64,000 bases of DNA from contig NZ_JANIBJ010000001.1 of NCBI RefSeq assembly GCF_024505185.1, forward strand, positions 1 to 64,000, in the 5' to 3' direction. Source of the stretch: Methylomonas subterranea (GTDB taxonomy: Bacteria > Pseudomonadota > Gammaproteobacteria > Methylococcales > Methylomonadaceae). Below are positions 25,196 to 33,944 of the stretch, one piece after another. Position 1 is the stretch's first letter. Each line of letters starts with the position of its first letter. The notes beneath the pieces are model-generated. The model saw only the letters and a list, made by a program, of their open reading frames with translations. It had not been told where the DNA came from and did no database searches. The position numbers and the translations under genes are program-made.

Positions 25196-26716
25196 TCAAT
25201 CCCCCAGCAATTTCCGCTTTAGGCGGATACTCGCCATGTCTTCGATGTTTTTTCTTTCTTGCGCGCCAAATCGGCGTTCGGCAAGTTCGAGATAGGCGGG
25301 ATTCGAAAAGTAGGTATGCCATGCCCTGTCGCGGAATCGTAAAACGTCCGCCGAGCTCAAATGCCTTGTCGGCAGCGGTTCGCATGCGTAAGACAGGAAA
25401 GCGAAGCCTTCGTAGGTCTCGGGCAGTTTCCAGCCGTTGCGTTTGGCGATATGGTACATGGGGCTGCCCGGCAAGGCCTGGCAAGGATACATGTTAGCCA
25501 TTTCGGTATTGAGCTCGATGGCAAGATCGAGCGTTTGCTGCATGGTTTCCAAGGTATCGTCGGGAAAACCGAAGATATAATTACTGATTATATTGATGCC
25601 GACCTCTCCAATCGTATTGCAAACCTCGCGGATATTGATTTCCTTGAAAGAACCCTTGGAAACCTCTTGCCGTACCATCTGGTTGCCCGTCTCGATGCCC
25701 AATGCCAGCCAGTTCACGCCGGAACGCTTAAACAAATCGAGTGCGTCGCGCCTGACCGTATCGACTCGGGAGTATGTCCACATGTTAAAGTCGAAACCCT
25801 GATCGACCACGTTTTGTAGGATGGGTTCGTAGTATTTGCGATTGAGGAAAAACATTTCATCGCTGATACGTAGCGTGCGGACGCCAAGCTTGGCCAATTT
25901 TTCCATTTCACGGATTACCCAAGCGGGTGACCAAAAGCGCATGCCCCGCGAATGCGAGGCGTCGATGCCATCGCTGTTATCGGACCGGTTGACAATGTTG
26001 ATCATGCAGAAATCGCAACCGAAATTGCAGCCCAGTGAGGTATAAATGGCGGCGAACGGCGTGCGTTTTTCATGGCTGAACCCGGCGTGCCAGAAATGCG
26101 CCCGGTAGAGATCGAGCGGTTTTTCGCGGTAAGGAAGCAAATCCCATGCATAGCCGGGTAAGTCTTCGTCCATCCGTTCTTGCGGTACCACGGATTGAGG
26201 CGGGTTGATTACTGGTAGCGACGTTCCCTCTTGTTTATAACCGATGCCCTTGACGTGCGCCAAGTCGCGTTTGAGATTGCCGTTCAAAAGGTTGTGCAAC
26301 GCGTAAACGCCTTCATTTAGCAATACGATGTCGACGCAATCGTGAGCTAGAACTTCCAGCGGCAAGGCACTGGTATGTGAGCCAACGAAAGCTATCCTGC
26401 AGTTAATGCAGTCGTCTTGTTTGATTGCACGGGCCAAGGCCAGAGCTCCAATCATGCCGGTCGTTCCGGAATTCGGATTTTGTCCATATACGACGAATAA
26501 GACCAATCTCGGAGCCAAGTCGACAACCCGTTTGACCGATTGGTCGAGCGTCAAACATTCCGCAATGCAATCCAAAATCGTAACTCCGAAGCCTTTGCTG
26601 CGGCAGGATTCGGCCAAAAGCAATGCAAACGTGGGAGGCTCGATGGCTGAATAAGTTTTGGCAAGATCCTGATAAGCCTTCGCGGACGAATCGGGATTTA
26701 TTAACAATAGATCCAT
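25196..26716 (-). CDS. B12-binding-type radical SAM protein
   Basis: 506 residues. The N-terminal 150 or so look like a cobalamin-binding Rossmann domain, but the usual DxHxxG ligand motif is not evident. The radical SAM cluster motif CNFGCDFC lies near residue 230, after AAIYTSLG, and LRISDEMFFLNRKYYEPI continues the TIM barrel. Such proteins methylate or rearrange unreactive carbons. As first gene of the sugar operon it probably modifies the sugar or a lipid carrier; this is inference. Confidence 0.82.
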   Translation of the reverse strand: MDLLLINPDSSAKAYQDLAKTYSAIEPPTFALLLAESCRSKGFGVTILDCIAECLTLDQSVKRVVDLAPRLVLFVVYGQNPNSGTTGMIGALALARAIKQDDCINCRIAFVGSHTSALPLEVLAHDCVDIVLLNEGVYALHNLLNGNLKRDLAHVKGIGYKQEGTSLPVINPPQSVVPQERMDEDLPGYAWDLLPYREKPLDLYRAHFWHAGFSHEKRTPFAAIYTSLGCNFGCDFCMINIVNRSDNSDGIDASHSRGMRFWSPAWVIREMEKLAKLGVRTLRISDEMFFLNRKYYEPILQNVVDQGFDFNMWTYSRVDTVRRDALDLFKRSGVNWLALGIETGNQMVRQEVSKGSFKEINIREVCNTIGEVGINIISNYIFGFPDDTLETMQQTLDLAIELNTEMANMYPCQALPGSPMYHIAKRNGWKLPETYEGFAFLSYACEPLPTRHLSSADVLRFRDRAWHTYFSNPAYLELAERRFGAQERKNIEDMASIRLKRKLLGD

Positions 26717-27163
26717 GTGCCTTTATAACGCGCAAAAAATAGGGTTTACTGAAAAAAAAGCTAAAACCGAAGCGCTAATTTTTTCAGATAGTTCTTCCGT
26801 GTAATCTTTAACCATGACCGTAGATGGATCAGTAATAAGACAAAGTGGAATTATAGCTATTTAGTCGCTGATTCTGCCGAGTAACAGGACTGGCAACAAG
26901 TGGAGCCACGGATTCATGGAGTACTCAATGAACAGAACTGCCAGATTTTCACGTGGCTGGACGTAAAATTGCTGTCTTAAGAGTTAGTCTGAGAGTCATC
27001 GTGGGAGCGAGGCACAGTCGCGATTTGAAAGGCCTTAATCGCGACTGTGCCTCGCTGTAACGGACTGCTTTTCATAGCCGGGGTAATGCCGAGCACTGAT
27101 GAGCTTTACCTTGAAGGATCGGGAACAGCGCCGACTGCGGCCAAGTGGACAAGCGCCAACGCG
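26717..27163. other. Intergenic region with palindromic repeat
   Basis: About 447 bases with no gene. It contains the dispersed repeat listed separately at 26982-27060. It lies upstream of the sugar operon, so the promoter of that operon should be in its left half; no sigma-54 pattern was seen. Confidence 0.4.
26982..27060. repeat. Dispersed palindromic repeat, full copy
   Basis: A perfect 20-bp inverted repeat: left arm 27006-27025 (AGCGAGGCACAGTCGCGATT), right arm 27037-27056, loop of 11 bases. The flank GTTAGTCTGAGAGTCATCGTGGGAGCGA closely matches 42570-42597 (blocks TCTGA, AGTCAT and GTGGGAGCGA). It is probably a non-autonomous palindromic element or an intergenic RNA hairpin. Confidence 0.75.
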
Positions 27164-29566
27164 CTAGCGTTGGGCCGTAGCCGAGTGCAGATGCCGGCTT
27201 AACTGCCCGGCCGGCAGCGGGTAACAGAAATAGTAGCCCTGGCCTTCCTGGCAACCTTCGCGCCGCAGAATTTCAAGCTGGCCCTGGGTTTCCACGCCTT
27301 CCGCGATGGTGCGCATTTCGAAGCCTTTTGCCAACTGGATGATGGAACGAACGATGGCAAGATCGTGGCTGTCTACTTCCAGATTACGGATAAACGAACC
27401 GTCGATTTTCAGTTTGTCGACCCGAAACCGCTTCAAGAACGCCAGACTGGAGTAGCCGGTGCCGAAGTCGTCGATCGACAAGGTGAAATGCAGGGTTCTG
27501 AATTTCTGCATGATGTCCAGGATGTAGTCCACTTCCTGCAGCATGATGGCTTCGGTGAGTTCCAGCTCGATATATTGGGGGTCGAGATCGTGTTGCTCGG
27601 CCAGACCGGTAATCATTTTGATGATGTCGCCGCGCTTGAAATGCAGCGCAGATAAATTGACGCCGACCCGCACCGGCGCATAGCCCTGCTGTTGCCAAGC
27701 CTTCGCCTGTCTGCAGGCTTCGCTGATCACCCATTCGCCGATCGGCACGATCTGTCCGGTCTGTTCGGCGATCGGAATAAACTTGTCTGGCAGCAACAGG
27801 CCGCGCTCCGGATGGTTCCAGCGTACCAGCGCCTCAATGCCCACCAGTTGCAAGGTGTTCAGGTCGAATTGGGGTTGGTAATGCAGGACAAACTGCTGCT
27901 TGAGCAAAGCCTCCGCCAAACCGTTGCGCATGCGCAGACGTTCCATGGCGTCGATATTCATCTTGTCGGTATAAAACCGGTAAGTATTGCGGCCGCTGTC
28001 CTTGGCGTGATACATGGCCGCGTCCGCCAGCTTTAATAGCGTGTCGAAATCGTCGCTATCGACGGAATGCAGCGCAATGCCGACGCTGGCGGTCGATGTC
28101 AGCCGGTATTGCTCGATTTCAAACGCTTCCGCCAGATGGTTGAGGATATTTTGCGCGACCATGGAAATGGAGTGAGAATCCGGCATGTCCGACAGCACGA
28201 CAACAAATTCGTCGCCGCCCAGGCGGCAGACCGTATCGATTTCCCGCACATTGGCTTCCAGGCGCTTGGCCACGGCAATCAGCAGGCGGTCGCCTATTTC
28301 ATGCCCGAGCGTATCGTTGATGTTTTTAAATTGATCCAGATCCAGATACAACAGCGCCACGGAGCCGGCATCGCGCCTATGGGTGATGCCGACCGCCTGA
28401 TCGAAGCGGTCGCGCAGCAGCAGGCGGTTAGGCAACTTGGTCAGCGGGTCGTGATAAGCCAGGAAGGTCAGCATGGCCTCGTCGGCCTTGCGTTTGGAAA
28501 TGTCGCTGAAAATGGCCACATAGTTGCATAGGGTGCCGTCGCTATCGTGTACCGAGCTGATATTGAGCCATTTTGGGTAAATTTCGCCGTTTTTGCGTTT
28601 GTCCCAGATCTCGCCGTGCCAATTGCCCTCATGCAGGATATGCCGCCACATGTCTTCGTAAAACACTTTGTCGTGCTGGCCGGAGGCCAGAATGCGGGGA
28701 TTGTGCCCGGCCACCTCATTGAGCGAGTAGCCGGTTATTTGCGTGAAGGCGTCATTGACGTAAACGATATCGTTGCACTGGTCGCTGATCAGCACCGCCT
28801 CATCGCTGTTGGCCAATACCTTGCTCATCAAGCGGCCCTGCCGCTCGTTTTCCAGCCGGTCGGTAATTTCCTGACCTTGCGTGATCAGGGCCTTGCGGCT
28901 GCCGTTGGCTTCGAAAATGGGGGTTTTGACGATTTCAAACACTCGGTTTTGCTGGGAGTTGCCGCCGTTGGGCGCGATGGTCAAAACCATTTCCACCGCC
29001 AGGCCGGTCTGCCAGGCCTGTTCGTCGTTTTGCGTGCTGGTTTCAAAATGATGGCGGCATTGCGGGTCGCAAAGCGCGACCAGTTCGCTGCAGGTCTTGC
29101 CTTGCCAGGGTTTGCCGATCAGACCGAACAATTCCAGGCAGGCGTTGTTGGCGATTTGCCAGCGGCTATGGCCATCCTTCAGCGTCACCAGATTGCGGGT
29201 GGTATTGATCAACAGGAAAAAATTTTCTTCGTTGACAAAGGTGGCGGGTTTGCCGACTTGACCTATGAAGCGATAGCCTTGGCCGTATTCGGTTTTTATC
29301 AATAATTCGCTGCCCGGGCTGGTTTTGCGCAGCGTCGATTTCAAAATCGACAGGCAACGGGAAATGCTTTCATCGGACGTGGGAGCACCGTTCCAGACCT
29401 TGGTGATCAGCTCTTCCTTGGATACCCGCGTGCCGGCCTGCTTGACCAGTTCCAGCAGCATCTTGAATTCCTTGGGGTGCAAGCTAACGGGCTTGCCGGC
29501 AAAAGACAGGCCTAGCTCGCTGTCGATTACAAAGCCGTAAAAGTCGGCGTGAAATTGGTCTTCCAT
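27164..29566 (-). CDS. OmpR-type winged-helix protein fused to PAS-PAS-GGDEF-EAL
   Basis: 800 residues. Residues 1-105 form an OmpR/PhoB-type winged-helix DNA-binding domain (LHPKEFKMLLELVK, SKEELITKVWN, IKTEYGQGYRFIG) without a receiver domain. Two PAS domains (about 110-250 and 250-370) follow. The GGDEF domain has LGGDEF with the inhibitory REID, and the EAL domain keeps EALVRW and IDDFGTGYSSL. DNA binding on the same chain as both c-di-GMP synthesis and breakdown is unusual and suggests local coupling of c-di-GMP to transcription. AGGAA precedes the ATG. Confidence 0.88.
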   Translation of the reverse strand: MEDQFHADFYGFVIDSELGLSFAGKPVSLHPKEFKMLLELVKQAGTRVSKEELITKVWNGAPTSDESISRCLSILKSTLRKTSPGSELLIKTEYGQGYRFIGQVGKPATFVNEENFFLLINTTRNLVTLKDGHSRWQIANNACLELFGLIGKPWQGKTCSELVALCDPQCRHHFETSTQNDEQAWQTGLAVEMVLTIAPNGGNSQQNRVFEIVKTPIFEANGSRKALITQGQEITDRLENERQGRLMSKVLANSDEAVLISDQCNDIVYVNDAFTQITGYSLNEVAGHNPRILASGQHDKVFYEDMWRHILHEGNWHGEIWDKRKNGEIYPKWLNISSVHDSDGTLCNYVAIFSDISKRKADEAMLTFLAYHDPLTKLPNRLLLRDRFDQAVGITHRRDAGSVALLYLDLDQFKNINDTLGHEIGDRLLIAVAKRLEANVREIDTVCRLGGDEFVVVLSDMPDSHSISMVAQNILNHLAEAFEIEQYRLTSTASVGIALHSVDSDDFDTLLKLADAAMYHAKDSGRNTYRFYTDKMNIDAMERLRMRNGLAEALLKQQFVLHYQPQFDLNTLQLVGIEALVRWNHPERGLLLPDKFIPIAEQTGQIVPIGEWVISEACRQAKAWQQQGYAPVRVGVNLSALHFKRGDIIKMITGLAEQHDLDPQYIELELTEAIMLQEVDYILDIMQKFRTLHFTLSIDDFGTGYSSLAFLKRFRVDKLKIDGSFIRNLEVDSHDLAIVRSIIQLAKGFEMRTIAEGVETQGQLEILRREGCQEGQGYYFCYPLPAGQLSRHLHSATAQR

Positions 29567-30021
29567 GGCTTATTGTTCCTCGGGCGCGGCGCGGCGGATG
29601 TTGGCGGGGTTATCGGTGTGACGGTAGCGGATGGTATAAAGCACTAGCCTGCAAATGTACAGTTAAAAATGACGGCGCAAGATACCAACACTTGGCGCGT
29701 AAATCCTTACGGAAATTTGTAAAACGTTGCCCGAGCGCGGGCGGGGAACACGCCTGCCAAACCAGAGCGTGCCGCCGATTGCCGAATCTGGCGTTTTGCG
29801 GTGCGCCGGCGGGAATTGTTCGCCGGTTGGCGGTTTTGCTACAAAATGGCCTAAAACCCACTATAAAAAAGAGGGTTTAGTAAAAACAGCATGAAATTCA
29901 ATGCTTTGCGATTATGATAAGTGGCATTCTAATTGCTAAATGGCAAGTGCCGGCTCGGGATGCGCTGCGGAATAAGCGCCAGCCCCGTGGCGGCTATTTT
30001 TTCTCGTCGTGAGGTGTTGAT
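29567..30021. other. Intergenic region upstream of divergent genes
   Basis: 455 bases between two divergent starts. A weak inverted repeat (CTAAAACCC at 29851 and GGGTTTAG at 29873) is present without a U-run. No gene, tRNA or sigma-54 promoter was recognised. If the winged-helix protein is autoregulatory, its operator should be here. Confidence 0.35.
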
Positions 30022-30318
30022 ATGTTTGAAATCATTGTGTTGTCCATGTTGCTGGTATTGTTTGCATCATGTTTGTATACCCCGTTCTCCAATTGCCTGG
30101 CCTACTTTATCCGGTCCGGTTCACGCCAGAGCGGCTCCTCGGTAGAACCCGACATGCAGGCGGGCAAATCCGCGGAGAGTCATACGTTTTTGACCTATTT
30201 GAAAAGCGAAGTGGAAGCTGAGTTGTTTCCGCGTCCGACTGACTCGGTATTGCGCAGGCATTACGATGCCCTAGTGGCGGCCGAACTGCAAAATCGGCTG
30301 GCGTTAATGGCTGAATAG
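30022..30318 (+). CDS. 98-residue membrane-anchored hypothetical protein
   Basis: Starts MFEIIVLSMLLVLFASCLYT, a single hydrophobic segment that could be a membrane anchor or signal, followed by a polar helical tail (FLTYLKSEVEAELFPRPTDS). GAGGTG precedes the ATG. It points toward the end of the GlcF-like gene and is not part of the nif operon. Function unknown. Confidence 0.65.
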   Translation: MFEIIVLSMLLVLFASCLYTPFSNCLAYFIRSGSRQSGSSVEPDMQAGKSAESHTFLTYLKSEVEAELFPRPTDSVLRRHYDALVAAELQNRLALMAE

Positions 30319-30328
30319 CGTGGGCGGG

Positions 30329-30362
30329 CGGGTTTGCCGGCAGGGACGCCGCAAACCGTTAT
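30329..30362. terminator. Possible hairpin between convergent genes
   Basis: CGGGTTTGC (30329-30337) pairs, with one bulge, with GCAAACCG (30351-30358), in the 54-base gap between converging genes. There is no clear U-run, so this is a weak call. Confidence 0.3.
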
Positions 30363-30372
30363 AGAGCAAGTT

Positions 30373-31629
30373 TCAATTCAGGGCGTCGGCCAGCAAGCGA
30401 ATGGGGTGCTGGATGATTTGCCCGTTCAATTCCGGCGCGGCATTCAAAAAACACATACAGCCGAAATTGCCGCTGACCACTCTTTGGGCGGCGGAGGCGG
30501 TAATAGCCCGCACCTTCAGGCTTCTCAAGGCTTCGGCATTGTCCGGATGCGTCAGCATATAACTACCGCCGGCCCCGCAACATAGCGGGTTGTCCGCCAG
30601 CGGCACAACCGTCAAGCCGGGGATTTTTGCCAACAAGGCGTAAACCGTCTGTTGATTTTTCAAGACGTTACGCTGGCTGCAGGGTTCGTGCACGGCCAAC
30701 GTGGTATCGGCCGCGGCTTTCAATTTTAGGTCGTCCGGCCAGTGCCGCAATATAAATTCATGTATGTCGGCCAGACGGCCGCCGAACAAGCGCGCGGCTT
30801 CCTGGTCGTCGTCCGCCCGGTATTCGCTCAACATGGCGCCGCAGCCCGTCGCCGCATGAATGACGGCATCGACGGGCAGGGCGTTGAACACCCGCAGATT
30901 GTGGCTTATCAAGCCGGCGGCGGATTGGCCGTTGTGTTGGTGTATGGCGCCGCAACAGCCTTGTTGCGGCGGCACAAGGACGTCGAAACCGATGGCGTTC
31001 AGCAGTTTGATGGCGGCCAGCAAGGTTTCGCGGTCGAATTGCTCGGCAACGCAACCGGTAAACAAGGCTACGTTGCCTCGGCGGTTTGCGGTAGTTGGGT
31101 AAAAGGGCTTCAAAGCCGTCAAGGCGGGCTTGGCGAGTAGCGCTTCGGCGGCAGCCAGGCGTAATTTTCGCGGCAGGCCGGTTTTACGGACGGGCTGGCG
31201 CAGGCCGGAATGCAGATAAAGACTCAGCAGCGGCATCAGGCGCTTGCGCCAGGTTTTATGTTCTATCAGACGGAAGGCCAGCCGCGCCAGCCGCTTGGGA
31301 GGCTGGCGCAGCTTGGCCTGGGCTTGGTCGAACAGTTCGCCGTAAGCCATGCGGCTGGGGCAGACCGGTTCGCAAGCCCGGCATTGCAGGCAATTGTTCA
31401 GGTGCCGCAGCTCTTCATCGCCGACCGGCTGATTTTCCAGCAATAGCTTGCTTATGGTGCGTATGCGCCGGCGCGGAGTTTCTTCGTCGGTTTGAAACAG
31501 TTTAAAGGTCGGACAAGCGCCGACGCACATGCCGCAACGCATGCAGTCGGCCGCCTCCGGAATGTAAGGGCCGCCGACGGGTTGACCGGCTTCGCCGCTG
31601 TTGAAATCCATGTCCATGAAGTCGAACAT
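30373..31629 (-). CDS. GlcF-like iron-sulfur protein with two CCG domains
   Basis: 418 residues. Two [4Fe-4S] motifs at the N-terminus (Cys29, 32, 35, 39 and Cys80, 83, 86, 90) are followed by two cysteine-rich CCG domains (QQGCCGAIH and NPLCCGAGGSY). This is the layout of the glycolate oxidase iron-sulfur subunit GlcF and of anaerobic dehydrogenase or heterodisulfide-reductase partners. No glcD or glcE is nearby; instead it ends a row of genes behind the nif-type [2Fe-2S] ferredoxin. A quinone-linked electron-transfer role connected with nitrogen fixation is inferred. It begins one base after the upstream stop. Confidence 0.82.
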   Translation of the reverse strand: MFDFMDMDFNSGEAGQPVGGPYIPEAADCMRCGMCVGACPTFKLFQTDEETPRRRIRTISKLLLENQPVGDEELRHLNNCLQCRACEPVCPSRMAYGELFDQAQAKLRQPPKRLARLAFRLIEHKTWRKRLMPLLSLYLHSGLRQPVRKTGLPRKLRLAAAEALLAKPALTALKPFYPTTANRRGNVALFTGCVAEQFDRETLLAAIKLLNAIGFDVLVPPQQGCCGAIHQHNGQSAAGLISHNLRVFNALPVDAVIHAATGCGAMLSEYRADDDQEAARLFGGRLADIHEFILRHWPDDLKLKAAADTTLAVHEPCSQRNVLKNQQTVYALLAKIPGLTVVPLADNPLCCGAGGSYMLTHPDNAEALRSLKVRAITASAAQRVVSGNFGCMCFLNAAPELNGQIIQHPIRLLADALN

Positions 31630-31630
31630 G

Positions 31631-32074
31631 TCAGCCCTCCATCATTTTTACGTAAGCCCGCCGCAGCAGCTCCATTTCGGCCGGCGGCCGGCCGCGCAGT
31701 TCGGGTAGAGTGCGCATGCGGCATTCCCGGTTTTGCATCAATCTATGCGGCGGGTCCAGCAAGGTGAAGCGGGCCATGTGCACCATGACGATGCCGCCGG
31801 GGGTATCGATCTGCTCGCAAAAGCCCGCTTCGGCGCGCAACAAGTCGTTGTCGAATTCTAGCAGGCGGTTGATTTGATTGACCAGCACGGAAGGGTGAAT
31901 ACTGACCTTGGCTGCCGAAAACTCCTCTTCCTCCAGCGGACTGGACAAGGCCGGCAAGGCGTCCGGAAAGCAGACGCTGCCGTTTGCCTGTTGGGCAAAC
32001 ATCACCAGGGCACTGATGTCGCCCTTGTACATCAACAGCAGGCGATGCCGGGCAAAGTCGTTGGGGTCGCTCAT
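31631..32074 (-). CDS. 147-residue hypothetical protein of the nif-linked block
   Basis: Not recognised. Soluble, with blocks RHRLLLMYKGDISALVMFAQ, SIHPSVLVNQINRLLEF and VMVHMARFTLLDPPHRLMQN. Two cysteines (in GSVCFPDA and AGFCEQI) and one near the end (RECRMR) are too scattered to propose a cluster. It lies between the DUF364 gene (10-base gap) and the GlcF-like gene (1-base gap), all in the same direction, so it belongs to the same transcription unit. Confidence 0.65.
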   Translation of the reverse strand: MSDPNDFARHRLLLMYKGDISALVMFAQQANGSVCFPDALPALSSPLEEEEFSAAKVSIHPSVLVNQINRLLEFDNDLLRAEAGFCEQIDTPGGIVMVHMARFTLLDPPHRLMQNRECRMRTLPELRGRPPAEMELLRRAYVKMMEG

Positions 32075-32083
32075 AAATTCAAT

Positions 32084-33052
32084 TTATACCGGCTTGCCGC
32101 CGTGGCGATCCCACAACACTTTATAGCTGCTGTCCAGGCGCGACAGGCGGGCGTCTACCCGCTCCAGCAGTTGGGTTTTGGCGAAACGCTGGCTTTGGCC
32201 GCCGGCATACCAGCTTTCCATCTGTTGTTTAAGTTGACTGCGTTCAGATGCGCAGTCGGCAATCTGTTGCTTCAACCAATTCAGGCTGGTCGATGGCGTC
32301 AGTTCGGCAATGCGGTAACGCAGGCCCTGGCTGAAGATTTTTACCCCGCCGCCTTGGGCCGCCGTGTGGTAGAGGGCGTTGGGGTCGGTAATTTCCACGC
32401 CGGCCAGATAATCGACACCGAACTCATGCAGTTGCGGCAGCCAGGGCACCGTGGGGCCCATCAAGACGGTTTTGGCGTGACCGGCCAGTTCGGCCAGACG
32501 CGGGAAAGTTTTATTGGGGATGGAAGAGGCGGTCAGAAACACCCAGTCCGCGTTCGGCAACAGGAATTCGCAGGCGGAATCCGGCAGATCGTCGGCGGCC
32601 GGCTGCTTTTCCAAAACGCTCAGCTGCATTAAATCCTGATAACGTTCTATGCCGGGGTAGCGGCCGATTACCACCACCTTTTTATGATGCAGTTGCGGTA
32701 GAAAATAATCGAACACGGCCAGATTGGCATGCTCGGGATCGGCTGGCAGGGCCACGGATTCCGGCAGCGGCCGACTGTTGATACAGCTATTGATCGCCGC
32801 CATGGCCACTGTTGCTTGATAGGGGTTCCAGTCTAGAATCCAGGCCGCCAGATCGGTAATCGGCTTGCCGGTCAGGCTGCCGGACCAGGATAGGGTGCGG
32901 GTGGCGTGGCCGGGGCTCATAGCCAGGCCGATCCCGCTCTGATCCCGGGTTTTACACAGTGTCCACACCAAGCCTATCATCAGGTTGTCGACCACCGCTT
33001 CGCTGCTGCAGTGGTCCAGTAACAGTTCGTATACATGCTTGGGATTGGCCAT
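32084..33052 (-). CDS. DUF4213/DUF364 (putative metal-chelation Rossmann) protein
   Basis: 322 residues. The N-terminal part (about 5-95; GIGLAMSPGHATRTLSWSG) and the Rossmann-like DUF364 part (about 110-245; KVVVIGRYPGIERY, DWVFLTASSIPNKT, VLMGPTVPWLPQLHEFGVDY) match proteins proposed to chelate heavy metals. A C-terminal extension of about 60 residues (LNWLKQQIADCASERSQLKQ onward) looks coiled-coil. Position in a nif-associated block makes molybdenum or iron handling a testable idea. The role of the family is not established biochemically. Confidence 0.78.
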   Translation of the reverse strand: MANPKHVYELLLDHCSSEAVVDNLMIGLVWTLCKTRDQSGIGLAMSPGHATRTLSWSGSLTGKPITDLAAWILDWNPYQATVAMAAINSCINSRPLPESVALPADPEHANLAVFDYFLPQLHHKKVVVIGRYPGIERYQDLMQLSVLEKQPAADDLPDSACEFLLPNADWVFLTASSIPNKTFPRLAELAGHAKTVLMGPTVPWLPQLHEFGVDYLAGVEITDPNALYHTAAQGGGVKIFSQGLRYRIAELTPSTSLNWLKQQIADCASERSQLKQQMESWYAGGQSQRFAKTQLLERVDARLSRLDSSYKVLWDRHGGKPV

Positions 33053-33060
33053 GACGCTAC

Positions 33061-33438
33061 CTATTCGGGAATGTCGAGCAATTTGGCTTCGGTTTTGATG
33101 TTGTCCTGTTGACCCCAGGCGTTGATGGCTTCAACGAAGTATTGCTTTTTGCCGGGGTGGGGCCGGACTACATCGTATTCGGCATAGAAACTGCCGTCGC
33201 CGTGAAATTTGATCTGGCCGACGCGCTGTTTGCCGCCGTTGTACCAGTAGCCGACCAAATCCTGGCTTTGCGTAAACGGATCGGTCACCAGACTGAATTC
33301 GGCGGCATCGAAGTCTGGCGTAGCGATTTGGCTTGCCGGCGTAAAACCCAGCTTGGCGATGTTGTCGGCCATGCGCCGGCAAACCGCCATGCCGAAGTCG
33401 CGCTTGGCGGCGATAAGTTGTTCCAGGGCTGCCGTCAT
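33061..33438 (-). CDS. 125-residue hypothetical protein of the nif-linked block
   Basis: Not recognised. The N-terminal half is helical (LEQLIAAKRDFGMAVCRRMA) and the C-terminal half is beta-rich with aromatic residues (GYWYNGGKQRVGQIKFHGDG, SFYAEYDVVRPHPGKKQYF). The ATG at 33438 overlaps the stop of the helical-repeat gene as ATGA, indicating translational coupling, so I chose it over longer frames. No transmembrane segment or cysteine motif. Confidence 0.7.
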   Translation of the reverse strand: MTAALEQLIAAKRDFGMAVCRRMADNIAKLGFTPASQIATPDFDAAEFSLVTDPFTQSQDLVGYWYNGGKQRVGQIKFHGDGSFYAEYDVVRPHPGKKQYFVEAINAWGQQDNIKTEAKLLDIPE

Positions 33439-33941
33439 GCGGCCTCCGGCTCCAAAGCGGCGGACAATTGCATGATCACCGACGCGCCGGACTTGTCTTG
33501 CGGATCCAGCACTGCCATCGCCGCCAAAACGGCACGGGCTTCGTCGGCCAGATCCTGGCGCAGTTTGATGAAGGCCAGCGCTTTCAGGGTATACAGATAA
33601 AACAGAGCAGTGTCGCTGGCATACATATCCCATTCGCCGGCTTGGCCGGCGAGTTGGCGGAAATCGGCCGGAAAATTGCCTTGCCGCGCGGCTTGATCCA
33701 AACCGGCCAGCACTTCGCGTTCGGCTTCCTGCAAACGGCCTTGGTAAAAATAAAACTTGTACAAGGCGAAATAGGTTTGCAGGCAGTTGGGGTCGAGTTG
33801 CTGGGCCTGTTTGAACAGTTTTTCCGCCAGCGGTTTTTCGGCATGGCTGGCCGCCACCGCCTGTTGCAGCAATTGGTTTACCGCCTCGGGCAAGTTGGGG
33901 CTGAACAGCACCCGTTCTTCAAAGATCAGTCTTGGCGTCAT
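33435..33941 (-). CDS. Nif-linked helical-repeat (TPR-like) protein, paralogue 2
   Basis: 168 residues, all-helical, the same length as the protein encoded at 3803-4309 and clearly related to it in the central and C-terminal parts (KFYFYQGRLQEAEREVLAGL, LFYLYTLKALAFIKLR, VLDPQDKSGASVIMQL). The TPR-like stretch AEKLFKQAQQLDPNCLQTYF is better preserved here. It starts 3 bases after the ferredoxin gene and overlaps the next gene by 4. Probable protein-protein interaction role. Confidence 0.8.
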   Translation of the reverse strand: MTPRLIFEERVLFSPNLPEAVNQLLQQAVAASHAEKPLAEKLFKQAQQLDPNCLQTYFALYKFYFYQGRLQEAEREVLAGLDQAARQGNFPADFRQLAGQAGEWDMYASDTALFYLYTLKALAFIKLRQDLADEARAVLAAMAVLDPQDKSGASVIMQLSAALEPEAA

Positions 33942-33944
33942 GGC

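Noticed and set aside
30373-31629. Assignment as true glycolate oxidase subunit GlcF
   Set aside because: No glcD or glcE accompanies it and the context is nif-linked, so only GlcF-like is claimed.
33061-33633. Longer 190-codon version of the 125-residue gene
   Set aside because: The extra N-terminus overlaps the helical-repeat gene and reads as shadow; the ATGA-coupled start at 33438 is better.
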